A stretch of DNA of 64,000 nucleotides, taken from Collimonas sp. OK242 (lineage in GTDB: Bacteria > Pseudomonadota > Gammaproteobacteria > Burkholderiales > Burkholderiaceae_D). Made by a program: the position numbers and the translations under genes. The notes beneath the pieces were generated by a model. It saw nothing but the letters and a program-made list of their open reading frames with translations. It did no database searches and was not told the origin of the DNA. This document shows positions 1 through 8,940 of the stretch, one piece after another; the stretch's first letter is position 1; the number at the start of each line of letters is the position of its first letter. Where the stretch lies: contig NZ_FNOR01000011.1 in the NCBI RefSeq assembly GCF_900107095.1, positions 1 to 64,000 on the forward strand. The letters run 5' to 3'.

Positions 1-1158
1 GCGGCGGCGATTGCCGGCTTTGACGAAGCTGAAGTGATGTACCAAGGCCAGCGCATGAGCGCGCCGCAAGCGATTGCCAAGGCCGGCGTCGGCCCGGTCA
101 AGTTCGACCTGAAAGCCAAGGATGCCTCGGCCCTGATCAACGGCTGCACCGCTTCGCTGGCGGTAGCGGTATTGGTCGCGCACGATGCACGCAATCTGCT
201 GAGCGACGCCTGTCTGTCGCTGGGCCTGACTTTGGAGGCGATGCGCGCTGAAATGGCGGCTTTCGACCACCGCATCCAGCAAGCCCGTCCGCATGCCGGC
301 CAGATCAAGACTGCCGCCATCATCCGCAATCTGCTGTCGGGGTCGACCCGCACCACGCATGAAGCGCGGGCCGTGCAGTTTCCGGAAGAAACGCGCCGTA
401 CCGATATCCCTTACAGCGCGCGCATCCAGGATGTGTATTCGCTGCGTTGCGCGCCGCAGGTCTACGGCCCGGTATTCGATGCGCTCGACTATATCGACAA
501 TATCGTCGACAAGGAAATCAACTCGGCTACCGATAACCCGCTGATTTTCGACAAGGAAGGCGGCGGCTTTGAAATCATCTCCGGCGGTAATTTCCACGGC
601 CAATACCTGGCGCAAGCGATGGATCTGCTGGCCATGGCGATTACCGACCTGGGCAGCATCTGCGAACGCCGTGTCGCGCGCCTGATCGACCCGACCCTGT
701 CGTGGGGCTTGCCGCGCAATCTGATGAGCGGCGTGCGTGGCGTCAACACCGGTTATCCGGTGGTGCAATGTTCGCTGAGTTCGCTGGTGATGGAAAACCG
801 CACCCTGTGCATGCCCGGCAGCGTCGACAGCATTCCGGCCAAGGGCAATAGCGAAGACCACGTCTCGAACTCGACCTGGTGCGCGCGCAAGGCGGCGACG
901 GTGGTGGCCAATACGCAATACATCATCGGCGTCGAGATGCTGCTGGCGGCGCAGGCGTTGACCATGACGGAAGATCTGCTGCCGGGCTTCGTGCTGGGCA
1001 AGGGAACGCAAGCGGCGTATCAGGAAATCCGCCGCCAGATTCCGGCTTGCCTGGAAGGCGATCGCTGGTTCCACAACGATATCGTGGTGGCGCAGTCGTT
1101 TGTGGTGAGCGGTTCGGTGCGTAATGCGGTGGTTAAGCAGATTGGCAAGTTTGCCTGA
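1..1158 (+). CDS. Aromatic amino acid ammonia-lyase (HAL/PAL family), 3' part
   Basis: The reading frame is open from base 1, so the gene begins upstream and about 385 C-terminal residues are visible. Family members release ammonia from histidine, phenylalanine or tyrosine using an MIO cofactor formed from an Ala-Ser-Gly tripeptide. In this family the tripeptide lies about 50 residues before the NGT-like motif. Here that motif reads LINGCTASLA near visible residue 47, so the tripeptide should fall just outside the window. Clear family blocks are RPHAGQ, the QDVYSLRCAPQVYG segment with its YSLRC core, EINSATDNPLIF, GGNFHGQYLA and GNSEDHVSNSTW. The NGC and SIPAKGN variants differ from ordinary HutH, so the substrate (His, Phe or Tyr) cannot be assigned. 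Membership of the family is secure; the exact enzyme is not. No hut genes are visible downstream. Confidence 0.88.
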   Translation, partial: AAAIAGFDEAEVMYQGQRMSAPQAIAKAGVGPVKFDLKAKDASALINGCTASLAVAVLVAHDARNLLSDACLSLGLTLEAMRAEMAAFDHRIQQARPHAGQIKTAAIIRNLLSGSTRTTHEARAVQFPEETRRTDIPYSARIQDVYSLRCAPQVYGPVFDALDYIDNIVDKEINSATDNPLIFDKEGGGFEIISGGNFHGQYLAQAMDLLAMAITDLGSICERRVARLIDPTLSWGLPRNLMSGVRGVNTGYPVVQCSLSSLVMENRTLCMPGSVDSIPAKGNSEDHVSNSTWCARKAATVVANTQYIIGVEMLLAAQALTMTEDLLPGFVLGKGTQAAYQEIRRQIPACLEGDRWFHNDIVVAQSFVVSGSVRNAVVKQIGKFA

Positions 1159-1365
1159 TAAAGAATAGCCGGGCCAAGGTGGCTAGCGCCTCGGGAAGTA
1201 CGGTATCGGCTTCCTGCGGCCAGCTAAGCTGCAACTGTTCCTCAATTGTAATTGCTCAGACTTAACCGTGAATAAGGGGACAAATTTTATCGCTGATAGA
1301 CTGAGTTTGAAGAACAGCAATCCGCCAGCGAACCCGGCCGCTTCCACGGAAACAGAGCCCCATCG

Positions 1366-2403
1366 CTACAACCCCATTGCCCTCGTCAAAAACGCTTTTA
1401 CATCAGCCTCGGATTTTCTGCCTTGATCGAGACTGGAGCCAGCTGAGACGCCTCGAGCAATGCAGCGCCTGTATTCAGCAACCATAGCCTGGAAGCTGGC
1501 GTATTTCTCGCCGGTCAGCAGTCGGTAATACGCATCGTGCCGAACGTCGAGGATAGCCTGGGGACAATCGCGGAGCGTCGTGGCACCGGGAAAGTACTTG
1601 AAGTAGACGTGCGTATTGTCGAAATCGTGATAAGCCCCGGGGTACACGTGCACCTCCACCGACTGTCCATCTCGCTTCATAGTGTCCGCGGCATTGAGGC
1701 ATGGCTGCGCTGGTGTGTAGTCATCCTTCTCGCCCACGGCCAGCATCAACGGTGCCCCTGTCAACGGAGGTGGCGGGACCTCCCACCAGAGTTGAGTGCA
1801 TCCGGGGTAGAAACCAATCAGTGCAACGAACCGTGTATCGTCGTCGATGACACCTTTTCGGAACGATTCGAGCACCATATCCATCGCAACGTGCCCACCC
1901 CGTGAAAATCCGATCTGCCCGATTCTTTGCGGATCGATACGCGGATCCGTACTCAGCAGTTTCAAGGCAAATAGCGCATCGGCGTCGTTGGCGGCAGGGC
2001 TCAATTGCGATTGGTCATCCATGGTGCCAGTAATCCCGCGCCCGCCAAACGAGTCGACCACGAACGCTGCGATTCCCATCTGGTTGAACGCACGTACCCA
2101 GCGGTCGATGTCCTTTTCCTGTACGCCCGCTGACCCGTGGGAGATCACCATGGCGGGAACTCTGCCTTGGACGCTCTCGGGCATGTACAGCATGCCCCAA
2201 ACGGTCGTTGGCTTCCTGCCGTACTTACGACGGACTAGCTCCCATTTGCTCTTCGGGGTGACGCTGTTGAAATAGATTCTTCCGGACGGCCTGGAGGCGA
2301 GGTCGTTGTAGATTTCCTGAGCCAGTACTGGCAATGCAACCGCTGTGGCAAGGCTGATTGCGAACAACTGACGCAACAAGCTGGTTTTTAACAGACACCT
2401 CAT
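1366..2403 (-). CDS. Secreted dienelactone-hydrolase-like alpha/beta hydrolase
   Basis: This 345-residue protein has an N-terminal signal peptide (hydrophobic residues about 8-28, cleavage near VLAQ-E). The rest is an alpha/beta-hydrolase domain. A probable oxyanion segment ISHGSAG lies at 88-93, the nucleophile elbow is GFSRGG with Ser168, the acid is Asp227 or Asp228 in GEKDDYTP, and the histidine is His259 in AYHDF. The dienelactone hydrolase family uses a similar layout with cysteine as nucleophile; serine here suggests an esterase-type member. Substrate is unknown. The gene is convergent with the ammonia-lyase and has no operon partner. The ATG start is supported by the purine-rich GCGGAAAAC just upstream. 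Confidence 0.8.
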   Translation of the reverse strand: MRCLLKTSLLRQLFAISLATAVALPVLAQEIYNDLASRPSGRIYFNSVTPKSKWELVRRKYGRKPTTVWGMLYMPESVQGRVPAMVISHGSAGVQEKDIDRWVRAFNQMGIAAFVVDSFGGRGITGTMDDQSQLSPAANDADALFALKLLSTDPRIDPQRIGQIGFSRGGHVAMDMVLESFRKGVIDDDTRFVALIGFYPGCTQLWWEVPPPPLTGAPLMLAVGEKDDYTPAQPCLNAADTMKRDGQSVEVHVYPGAYHDFDNTHVYFKYFPGATTLRDCPQAILDVRHDAYYRLLTGEKYASFQAMVAEYRRCIARGVSAGSSLDQGRKSEADVKAFLTRAMGL

Positions 2404-2607
2404 GAGTTTTCCGCGTAGTCGTATCCGAACACTGATTGTCCATCGCCAGGCAGCTCTTGTCGAATGGCTCCTTCTGGCCGGACTCTGTCATTCGCGCATG
2501 ACCGAATTCGCCCCTAGCCGCCAAAAGCGCGTCTCCAAAGAGGACGTAGAAATGTGAACTTGCTCATACGGTTAGTTTGTCATTTCAGATGAGCGGCCAT
2601 CTGTGCC

Positions 2608-3318
2608 TTATGAAGCAAGCATTGAGGCTTTACCTGTGGCCTTTTCAAGCGCGGCAAGAGCTAGCAGCCGAGTTGAATCCAACGTTGGCAACGACGAATT
2701 ACAATCGTTGATGATCAATGGAATTTCTGTGCACCCCAGGACAACGGCATCACACCCATCGTTCTTTAGTTGCTCGATGACGCTTTGAAAACTAGCCACA
2801 CTTTCTGGCTTGAAAATGCCATGGACCAATTCATCCATGATGATTCTCCCTATCACGGCACGCTCATCATCGCTGGGCCGCACAAAATCCAGGCCCCTTG
2901 CCGCTAGGGCGTCGGGATAAACGCAACTATCGACCAACCAGCGTGTTCCGGTGATGCCTAATCGCTGAAAGCCGCGCATCACAGCCGCGGCAGCGACCAC
3001 TTCCGCGATATGAAGCCAGGGTAAGGGCGATTTTTTCTTCACTGTAGCAAAGGCCTGATGAATTGTATTGTCTGGACATATTAGGAAGTCAGCGCCCGCG
3101 GCGGCGAGCTTTCTTGCGGATGACAACATAAGTTCCGCAACGCCCTCCAAGTCCCCTTGATTCAAGCATTCAACATAGTCGGCCAACGAATGTGTGTGAA
3201 CTGATACTTCCGGGTGAGCATATGGACCGAGTAATTTCGCTCCCTCTGCACAAATTGTACGGTAGCAAAGCGCGGCACCCTCAGCGGAGCATCCAACAAT
3301 CCCAATATGTAATGGCAT
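2608..3318 (-). CDS. Aspartate/glutamate racemase-family protein
   Basis: A 236-residue protein of the Asp/Glu/hydantoin racemase superfamily. The C-terminal catalytic motif VLGCTEIPL (Cys196) is intact. In the N-terminal half the usual catalytic cysteine directly before Asn-Thr is replaced by Asp83 in CPDNT, with a cysteine two residues earlier (Cys81). Classical racemases need two cysteines as opposite acid/base catalysts, so this one may be a one-way isomerase or act on another substrate. I chose the ATG at 3318 (protein starting MPLHIGIVGC); a TTG two codons earlier is closer to an AGGA ribosome site and remains possible. It stands alone and is divergent from the siderophore operon. Confidence 0.8.
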   Translation of the reverse strand: MPLHIGIVGCSAEGAALCYRTICAEGAKLLGPYAHPEVSVHTHSLADYVECLNQGDLEGVAELMLSSARKLAAAGADFLICPDNTIHQAFATVKKKSPLPWLHIAEVVAAAAVMRGFQRLGITGTRWLVDSCVYPDALAARGLDFVRPSDDERAVIGRIIMDELVHGIFKPESVASFQSVIEQLKNDGCDAVVLGCTEIPLIINDCNSSLPTLDSTRLLALAALEKATGKASMLAS

Positions 3319-3734
3319 AGGCAAAGGAATCCTTTCACTTTCTGTCGAATAAAAAAAATTATATGGCAGGCGATTAGAATTTTTGCTAATTATTTACCTT
3401 TCTGGTTATAGTTATAATGCATCGACCAGTTGAATCCGCCGCCGACTCCTGCCCTTTGTGTCACTTGCACTTTAGTTCAAATGAATTGTGGTGTGACTGA
3501 TGAAGTCGATAATATTATCGATCGCCGCCGTGTCAATTGTCGTTTGACTGACATCGAAGTCGTCAGGAGCACTTCTCATTTCAACACAAAAGGTATAGCC
3601 ACATGTGGTCCTCGCCCCCCCAGCTTTGAAACTCTGCTTTTGCAAGGCTATTGGGCATCGTTAAGCAAGCAGCACCCGCCGCTCACGCCAACACCGCATA
3701 CTCGCTAAGCCCGCCCTCGATTTCTTCTCATTCA
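3319..3734. other. Intergenic region without a supported gene
   Basis: This stretch between the racemase gene and the siderophore promoter holds no convincing reading frame. A 92-codon frame at 3430-3708 starts with TTG, has no ribosome site and shows no recognisable family. A TATAAT hexamer occurs at 3413-3418, but no matching -35 box lies at the right distance. Confidence 0.5.
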
Positions 3735-3767
3735 GAAATTTTCATTTGCATTGGGAAATTTTCATTT
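3735..3767. repeat. Two 13-bp direct repeats, 20-bp period
   Basis: GAAATTTTCATTT occurs exactly at 3735-3747 and again at 3755-3767, so the two copies lie on the same face of the helix, two turns apart. They sit immediately upstream of, and slightly overlap, the predicted -35 box of the siderophore operon. The position fits a binding site for an activator such as an AraC-type siderophore regulator. No such regulator gene is adjacent. Confidence 0.6.
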
Positions 3768-3793
3768 ACTTTGTAAATGGTAATCATTATTAT
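3765..3793 (+). promoter_or_regulatory. Predicted sigma-70 promoter of the siderophore operon
   Basis: A -35 box TTTACT (3765-3770, 4/6) and a -10 box TATTAT (3788-3793, 5/6) are separated by 17 bp. Transcription would start near 3800, followed by a GGAG ribosome site at 3817-3820 and the sbnA ATG at 3828. The Fur box fills the spacer and overlaps the -10 box, a common arrangement for iron-repressed promoters. Confidence 0.6.
3773..3791. promoter_or_regulatory. Fur box
   Basis: Bases 3773-3791 match the 19-bp consensus GATAATGATAATCATTATC at 15 positions, with the right half TAATCATTAT intact. It lies between the -35 and -10 boxes of the promoter that drives sbnA onward. Iron-loaded Fur should block RNA polymerase here, which fits a siderophore operon. 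Confidence 0.8.
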
Positions 3794-3827
3794 TCGTATT
3801 AACTAAATTTCTCAACGGAGAAACGAA

Positions 3828-4832
3828 ATGGTCCATCACAGCATCCTGAACAGCATCGGCAATACGCCGATCATCCGCTTGTCTCGTCTATTCGACGATC
3901 CACGCTGTGAGGTTTTGGCCAAGCTGGAAATGGCCAATCCCGGCGGCAGCGTCAAGGACCGGCCGGCGCGCTATATCGTCGAGCGCGGGCTGGCCGAGGG
4001 TTCGATCCGGCCGAATGCGCATATCGTCGAAAGCTCTTCCGGCAACCTGGCCATCGCCCTGGCCATGGTGTGCCGGATCCACGGCCTGTCTTTTACGGCA
4101 GTCGTCGATCCCAAGATATCCCCGACCAACCTGCACATCATCCGCTGCTACGGCGGCAAGGTCGACATCGTCACCGAAAAAGATAGCCAGGGCGGTTATC
4201 TGGAAACGCGCATCAAGCGCGTCAAGCACTTGTTGCATGAGCAGCCGAACAGAGTCTGGATCAACCAGTACGCCAATAAGCGCAACTGGCAAAGCCACTA
4301 CCACGGCGAAGGCGAAGAAATACTGCGGCAGCTGGACCGTCCGGCTGACTACCTGGTGCTCGGGGTAAGCACGTCCGGCACCTTGCACGGCATCGCCCGC
4401 CGCTTGCGCGAAGCCTGGCCGGAACTGAAGATCGTCGCCGTCGATGCAGTCGGCTCGGTGCTGTTCGGTACGCCGCCCTATCCGCGCGATCTGCCTGGCA
4501 TCGGCGCCAGCCGCGTGCCCGAGCTTTTGCAGCGCGATGAAATTACGCAGGTCATCCATATCGACGACTACCAGTCTGCCACTGCCTGCCGCCAGCTGGT
4601 GGCACGCGAAGGCATTTTTGCCGGTGGCTCGTCCGGCTCGGTCATCGCCGCCATCCAGCACCTGTCCGCCGGCCTGTCCCGGCCAGCCCGCATCCTGACC
4701 ATCCTGCCCGACCGCGGCGACCGCTACCTGGATACCGTCTACGACGATGACTGGCTGGCACGCATGCAAGAACGTCACTTGATCCGCACCACCGACATTT
4801 CCATCAACGCCACTACGGGACAAACAATATGA
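3828..4832 (+). CDS. sbnA: N-(2-amino-2-carboxyethyl)-L-glutamate synthase (SbnA-like)
   Basis: A 334-residue PLP enzyme of the cysteine-synthase fold. SbnA joins O-phospho-L-serine to L-glutamate, giving N-(2-amino-2-carboxyethyl)-L-glutamate, the first step toward L-2,3-diaminopropionate. The PLP lysine is Lys43 in GGSVKDRPA, the substrate loop is ESSSGNLA (about 68-75), and the phosphate-binding loop is AGGSSGS near 265-271. The start has a GGAG ribosome site seven bases upstream. It is the first gene of the operon, and its stop overlaps the sbnB start as ATGA. The order sbnABCDEFGHI that follows makes the assignment to SbnA, rather than ordinary cysteine synthase, strong. Confidence 0.92.
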   Translation: MVHHSILNSIGNTPIIRLSRLFDDPRCEVLAKLEMANPGGSVKDRPARYIVERGLAEGSIRPNAHIVESSSGNLAIALAMVCRIHGLSFTAVVDPKISPTNLHIIRCYGGKVDIVTEKDSQGGYLETRIKRVKHLLHEQPNRVWINQYANKRNWQSHYHGEGEEILRQLDRPADYLVLGVSTSGTLHGIARRLREAWPELKIVAVDAVGSVLFGTPPYPRDLPGIGASRVPELLQRDEITQVIHIDDYQSATACRQLVAREGIFAGGSSGSVIAAIQHLSAGLSRPARILTILPDRGDRYLDTVYDDDWLARMQERHLIRTTDISINATTGQTI

Positions 4833-5872
4833 CCAGCACTACCATTGCGCTCTCAACCTCCCCTGCTCCACACCTGCTCTATCTCAGCCGTGCCGACCTG
4901 GTAGCTCTCGGCGGCGGTACCTCGCAACCTTACGTCAATGCGATCGGCACCGGCCTGGCAGCACATGCCCGTGGCGACTACGTGCAACCACTCAAACCTT
5001 ACCTGCGCTGGCCGGGCGCCGACCACATCGCCGACCGCATCATCGCCATGCCCTGCTATATGGGCGGCGAACAAGCAGTGGCCGGTTTGAAATGGATCGG
5101 CAGCCGCCAGCACAACCCGGCGCGCTTCGGACTGGAGCGCGCCAGCGCCGTGATTGTCCTGAACGACGCCCAAACCAATTATCCGATCGCACTGATGGAA
5201 GGCGGGCTGATCAGCGGCATGCGTACCGCAGCCATCACCGCCGTCGCCACCCGTCACCTGGCGCGCAGAGGTTTTACCGAGGTCGCCTGCATCGGCTGCG
5301 GCCCGATCGGGCGGATGCAGATGTTGACGCTGCTGGAGCAGTTTCCGTCGATTTCCCAACTTCATCTGTTCGATCTGTCGCCAGCCGCCGCCGATGCTCT
5401 GGCGACCACATTGGCAGAGCGTTTCCCTCACATCGCTTGCGTCTGCGCGGCGTCGGCTGAAGCTGCGGTACGGGCAGCCGAGGTGGTCGTCACATGCACC
5501 GTGGCCGACGCGCCCTATCTGACTTTCGACTGGCTCAAACCTGGCGCCTTCGTCAGCAATGTCTCGATCATGGATGTCCATAAGGACGTCTATGCCAAGG
5601 CTGACAAGGTAGTGGTCGATGATTGGGACCAATCCAACCGCGAGAAAAAAATCATCAACCAGCTGGTGCTGGAAGGCCGCTTCAGTCGCGAGAAATTACA
5701 TGCCGAACTGGGCCAGATCGTCATCGGCGAGAAGCCCGGCCGTGAAAGCGACGATGAAATCATCCTGCTCAATCCGATGGGCATGGCGCTCGACGATCTG
5801 GTGTGCGCACGCCATTTCTACCAACTGGCGCAAGCCGGCGGCGTTGGCACCCGACTGCCGCTATACGGCTGA
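4829..5872 (+). CDS. sbnB: N-(2-amino-2-carboxyethyl)-L-glutamate dehydrogenase (SbnB-like)
   Basis: A 347-residue protein of the ornithine cyclodeaminase / mu-crystallin family. SbnB oxidises the SbnA product with NAD, and hydrolysis then gives L-2,3-diaminopropionate plus 2-oxoglutarate. Both are building blocks of staphyloferrin B, so this one step supplies two precursors. The Rossmann motif is ACIGCGPIGRMQ (Gly156, Gly158, Gly161). The family segment GGLISGMRTAAITAVAT precedes it, and VVVDDWDQSNREKK follows at about 262-275. The gene overlaps sbnA by four bases, which suggests translational coupling. Full length for the family. Confidence 0.92.
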   Translation: MTSTTIALSTSPAPHLLYLSRADLVALGGGTSQPYVNAIGTGLAAHARGDYVQPLKPYLRWPGADHIADRIIAMPCYMGGEQAVAGLKWIGSRQHNPARFGLERASAVIVLNDAQTNYPIALMEGGLISGMRTAAITAVATRHLARRGFTEVACIGCGPIGRMQMLTLLEQFPSISQLHLFDLSPAAADALATTLAERFPHIACVCAASAEAAVRAAEVVVTCTVADAPYLTFDWLKPGAFVSNVSIMDVHKDVYAKADKVVVDDWDQSNREKKIINQLVLEGRFSREKLHAELGQIVIGEKPGRESDDEIILLNPMGMALDDLVCARHFYQLAQAGGVGTRLPLYG

Positions 5873-5877
5873 AGCGT

Positions 5878-7683
5878 ATGCACGCAACCTCCCCACATCC
5901 TTACCGGCAACGGCTAGCCCAGGACCTGCTTGACGCGCTCTGGCTGGAAGACCTGTATGGCTTTCGCACTCACTGCATTTTCCATCCTGTTGCCAATGAC
6001 AGCGAGGACGCGATGATGCTGGAAGTTGTACTCGACAGCACTCGCTCGCTGCACTGGCGAGGCAGCCGGGCCGGCGGCCTGCGCCCGTTCCGGGTCACGG
6101 ATCGCGCGGCGGTATTGCAAACTGCAACGCTCGCTATCGAACTGGAACCGGTCAAGGCAGTCGAGATATTGCAAACCGCGGACTGGTGGCAAGACCGGCT
6201 GGGCCGCTGCGCCCGCTTCTTCCGCCTGGCTTATCGACAAGCTGCCTTCGCTGCAGAGCGCGAACCGGCCATCCTGGCCCGGCTGGCGACGACGCCGAAC
6301 CAGCTACTGAGCTGGGAAGCCTTGAGCTGCCTGAAAGACCGGCCCTTCCATCCGCTGGCGCGCGCCAAGGACTGGGGCAGCCTGGATGGCAGTTCCTACG
6401 CCGCCGAGACCATGGCCGCTCTGGTGCTGCAATGGGTCGCGGTACCGCGCGATCAGATCTGCGGGACTACTTGCGCCGGCCAGCCGTTGGCTGAAGCTCT
6501 GCTAGACACGGCGCAGCAAGATGCGCTGGTCGCCAAAGCCCGCACTTGCGATGCTGACAGCGATGCCTATTTGTGGCTCCCGGTTCATCCATGGCAATGG
6601 GCGTGGTTGAAGCAAAGCACTACAGCATCGGTATTGAGTACCTGCATCGATCTCGGGAGCGGCCCGGGAACGGCAACGCCAACCGCCTCGCTCCGTTCGC
6701 TCGCTGTCAGCGGATTCCCAGACACTCACCTGAAGCTTGCGCTTTCGGTTAACGCGCTGGGCGCGGTGCGCACGCTGCCACCACGCTACCTGCACAACGG
6801 CATGCTGGCCAGTGCTTGCCTCGAACAGCTACGCCAGCGCGACGTCTGGCTGGCCGCACATCTTTTGTTGTGCGACGAAAATCGTTGGTGGGCGCTTAAG
6901 CAGCATGCACAAGAAAACGGCCAGACAAATGCGCAAGAACATACGCAAGAACGTGCACTTGCAGCTGAACCGGGCGAATTGGCCTGCCTGATCCGGAGGT
7001 ATCCGACATTACCCGACACCACTCTGATTCCGATGGCAGCCTTGCCGGTGTCGACCGCCAGCGGCATCTTGCCGGCATTTGAACACTTTCTGGGCGCCTC
7101 GGCTCACGAAGCGGCGGCATGGACGTTGTTCGGCGATATCGCCCGCATGCTGCTGGAACTGGGTCTGCGCTGCCTGGCGCAAGGTGTGATGCCGGAGCTG
7201 CACGGACAAAACGTGGTACTGGCTTGCCGCGGGCAGAAAATTGTCTCGCTGCTGCTGCGCGATCATGACACCTTGCGCATCTGTCCGCCGCTGATGCAGG
7301 CGCAAAACGTCGAGATACCGGCGTACGTGATTGATCGCAGCACGCCCAATACGCTGGAACTGAACGACCCGCGCGCACTGCTGAGCTACCTGCAAACGCT
7401 GGCAATCGAGGTCAACCTGTACGCCATCCTGGCCGCACTGTCCGAGCATTATGGACGGGACGAGGCGCATGGCTGGCAACTTGTCCGCATCGCGCTGGAA
7501 GATTGCCTGGCGTGCGTGCCGCTACCGGCACGGATCGCACGCCAGACCAGGGAGCTGCTGCTGGATCAAGCCGACTGGCCATTCAAGCAAATACTGGCGC
7601 CGTTGCTTGGCCGCGCCAACTTCAGCACTGGCATGCCCAGTGCAATGGGGCGCATCGGCAATCCCTTCAGTGATGCAGCATGA
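5878..7683 (+). CDS. sbnC: NIS siderophore synthetase, IucA/IucC family (SbnC-like)
   Basis: A 601-residue NRPS-independent siderophore synthetase. By position and synteny it corresponds to SbnC, the type B enzyme that uses ATP to attach 2-oxoglutarate in the last condensation of staphyloferrin B. Family marks are LPVHPWQWAW in the middle, KLALSVNALGAVRTLPPRYL and the C-terminal PELHGQNVVL, the counterpart of the EAHxQN motif. The frame is open upstream to 5803, but the ATG at 5878, five bases after the sbnB stop, gives the expected length. Its stop overlaps the next ATG (ATGA). An inserted Gln/Glu-rich stretch (about residues 345-365) looks like a variable loop. Confidence 0.9.
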   Translation: MHATSPHPYRQRLAQDLLDALWLEDLYGFRTHCIFHPVANDSEDAMMLEVVLDSTRSLHWRGSRAGGLRPFRVTDRAAVLQTATLAIELEPVKAVEILQTADWWQDRLGRCARFFRLAYRQAAFAAEREPAILARLATTPNQLLSWEALSCLKDRPFHPLARAKDWGSLDGSSYAAETMAALVLQWVAVPRDQICGTTCAGQPLAEALLDTAQQDALVAKARTCDADSDAYLWLPVHPWQWAWLKQSTTASVLSTCIDLGSGPGTATPTASLRSLAVSGFPDTHLKLALSVNALGAVRTLPPRYLHNGMLASACLEQLRQRDVWLAAHLLLCDENRWWALKQHAQENGQTNAQEHTQERALAAEPGELACLIRRYPTLPDTTLIPMAALPVSTASGILPAFEHFLGASAHEAAAWTLFGDIARMLLELGLRCLAQGVMPELHGQNVVLACRGQKIVSLLLRDHDTLRICPPLMQAQNVEIPAYVIDRSTPNTLELNDPRALLSYLQTLAIEVNLYAILAALSEHYGRDEAHGWQLVRIALEDCLACVPLPARIARQTRELLLDQADWPFKQILAPLLGRANFSTGMPSAMGRIGNPFSDAA

Positions 7684-8927
7684 GCATGAGTCCGGCTAAA
7701 AAAACAGGCAGAAGCGCAGGCGCAAATTCCCGCAACCTGGCATTGCTCCTGACCTGTCAAGCGGTGACCACGCTCGGCCTCATGATGCTGGTGCCGATCA
7801 TGCCCTTGTATGTCGCAACGCTGATACCGGCCAATACGGCGGATGTGATCGATGTGGCCGGCGCCGCCCGCTGGAGCAGCCTGGCGCTGGCGGCGCCGGG
7901 GCTAGGCACACTATGCTTCGCGCCCTACGCCGGCAAGTGGTGCGACCGTTTCGGCTATCGGCGCATGCTGCTGGTATCGCTGACGCTGTTCATTGTAAGC
8001 ATGTTGCTGATGGCATTGAGTCCCGGTATTACCGGTTTCATGCTGGGCCGGCTGCTGCAGGGCGTCAGCACCATCGGTGTAGTGCTCACCGCCTTCATCG
8101 GCCATGTCAGCAACGACACATCGCGCGGACGCTCTCTCGGCCTGCAGGAAAGTGCGATCGCCTGCGGTGCGCTGGCCGGTCCGGTGCTGGGCGGCATGAT
8201 GCTGGATTACTGGTCGCTCAGGCCGCTACTGACTGCCAGCGCCTTGGCGACCGGTGTGGCTGGCGGAATACTCTGGAGCCAACTGAGCGAACCGCCAAAG
8301 GCTGCCGCCTCGGGACCGGTGCAATTTTCAGGTTTGCGTAGCGTGCTGGCCGATCGTGACTTGCGCCGCTGGATGCTCGCCGTGTGCCTGACCCAAGCGG
8401 CAGGATTTGCGCTGATCAACGTTTTCGCACTGTATATTGCGGCGCGTTTTCCACATGCCGGCGCACTAGCCAGCAAGACGGGAACGCTGCACGCGCTGGG
8501 CTGGCTGGCGACCATGCTGGCCAGCCCATTGTGGGGCCATCTCGGCGACCGCGGCGAACCGCGCCGTCATTTCATTCTGGCGGCTGGCGCTTGCGCACTG
8601 GCCATGGGGCTCTTGACGATCGCCGATCAACTCTGGCTGGTGGCGCTGCTGCGCATCCTCCAAGGCGCCTGCTACGCCGCGCTGATGCAGTCGATGCTGT
8701 TGGCCTGCAGCCGTCAATTGCCGGCCTCCGCCTATGGCCACCTCACCGGAATCAGCCGCAGCTTCATGGTGCTTGGCCAAATGCTGGGCCCGTTGCTGAG
8801 CATGCTACTACTGCCGATCCTGGCGCCGATCCATCTGTTGTGGGCGGTGGCCGCACTATTTCTGAGCGCGGGGCTGCTGGTCCTCAGCGGCCGCCCGGCG
8901 GCTCTGGCCTCTCCTCTGCAAAGTTAA
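7680..8927 (+). CDS. sbnD: MFS siderophore exporter (SbnD-like)
   Basis: A 415-residue inner-membrane transporter of the major facilitator superfamily. The loop motif GKWCDRFGYRR after the second membrane segment is the family's motif A, and a second copy, GHLGDRGEPRR, marks the other half. The hydrophobic profile fits twelve helices. In S. aureus SbnD is the staphyloferrin B efflux pump, and the same place in this operon supports the same role. Start overlaps the sbnC stop by four bases; a second ATG two codons later is also possible. The export substrate is inferred from context only. Confidence 0.87.
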   Translation: MSMSPAKKTGRSAGANSRNLALLLTCQAVTTLGLMMLVPIMPLYVATLIPANTADVIDVAGAARWSSLALAAPGLGTLCFAPYAGKWCDRFGYRRMLLVSLTLFIVSMLLMALSPGITGFMLGRLLQGVSTIGVVLTAFIGHVSNDTSRGRSLGLQESAIACGALAGPVLGGMMLDYWSLRPLLTASALATGVAGGILWSQLSEPPKAAASGPVQFSGLRSVLADRDLRRWMLAVCLTQAAGFALINVFALYIAARFPHAGALASKTGTLHALGWLATMLASPLWGHLGDRGEPRRHFILAAGACALAMGLLTIADQLWLVALLRILQGACYAALMQSMLLACSRQLPASAYGHLTGISRSFMVLGQMLGPLLSMLLLPILAPIHLLWAVAALFLSAGLLVLSGRPAALASPLQS

Positions 8928-8940
8928 AGAAAGGACTCCG

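Noticed and set aside
3430-3708. 92-codon frame upstream of the siderophore operon
   Set aside because: TTG start, no ribosome site, no resemblance to a known protein, and composition unlike the neighbouring genes.
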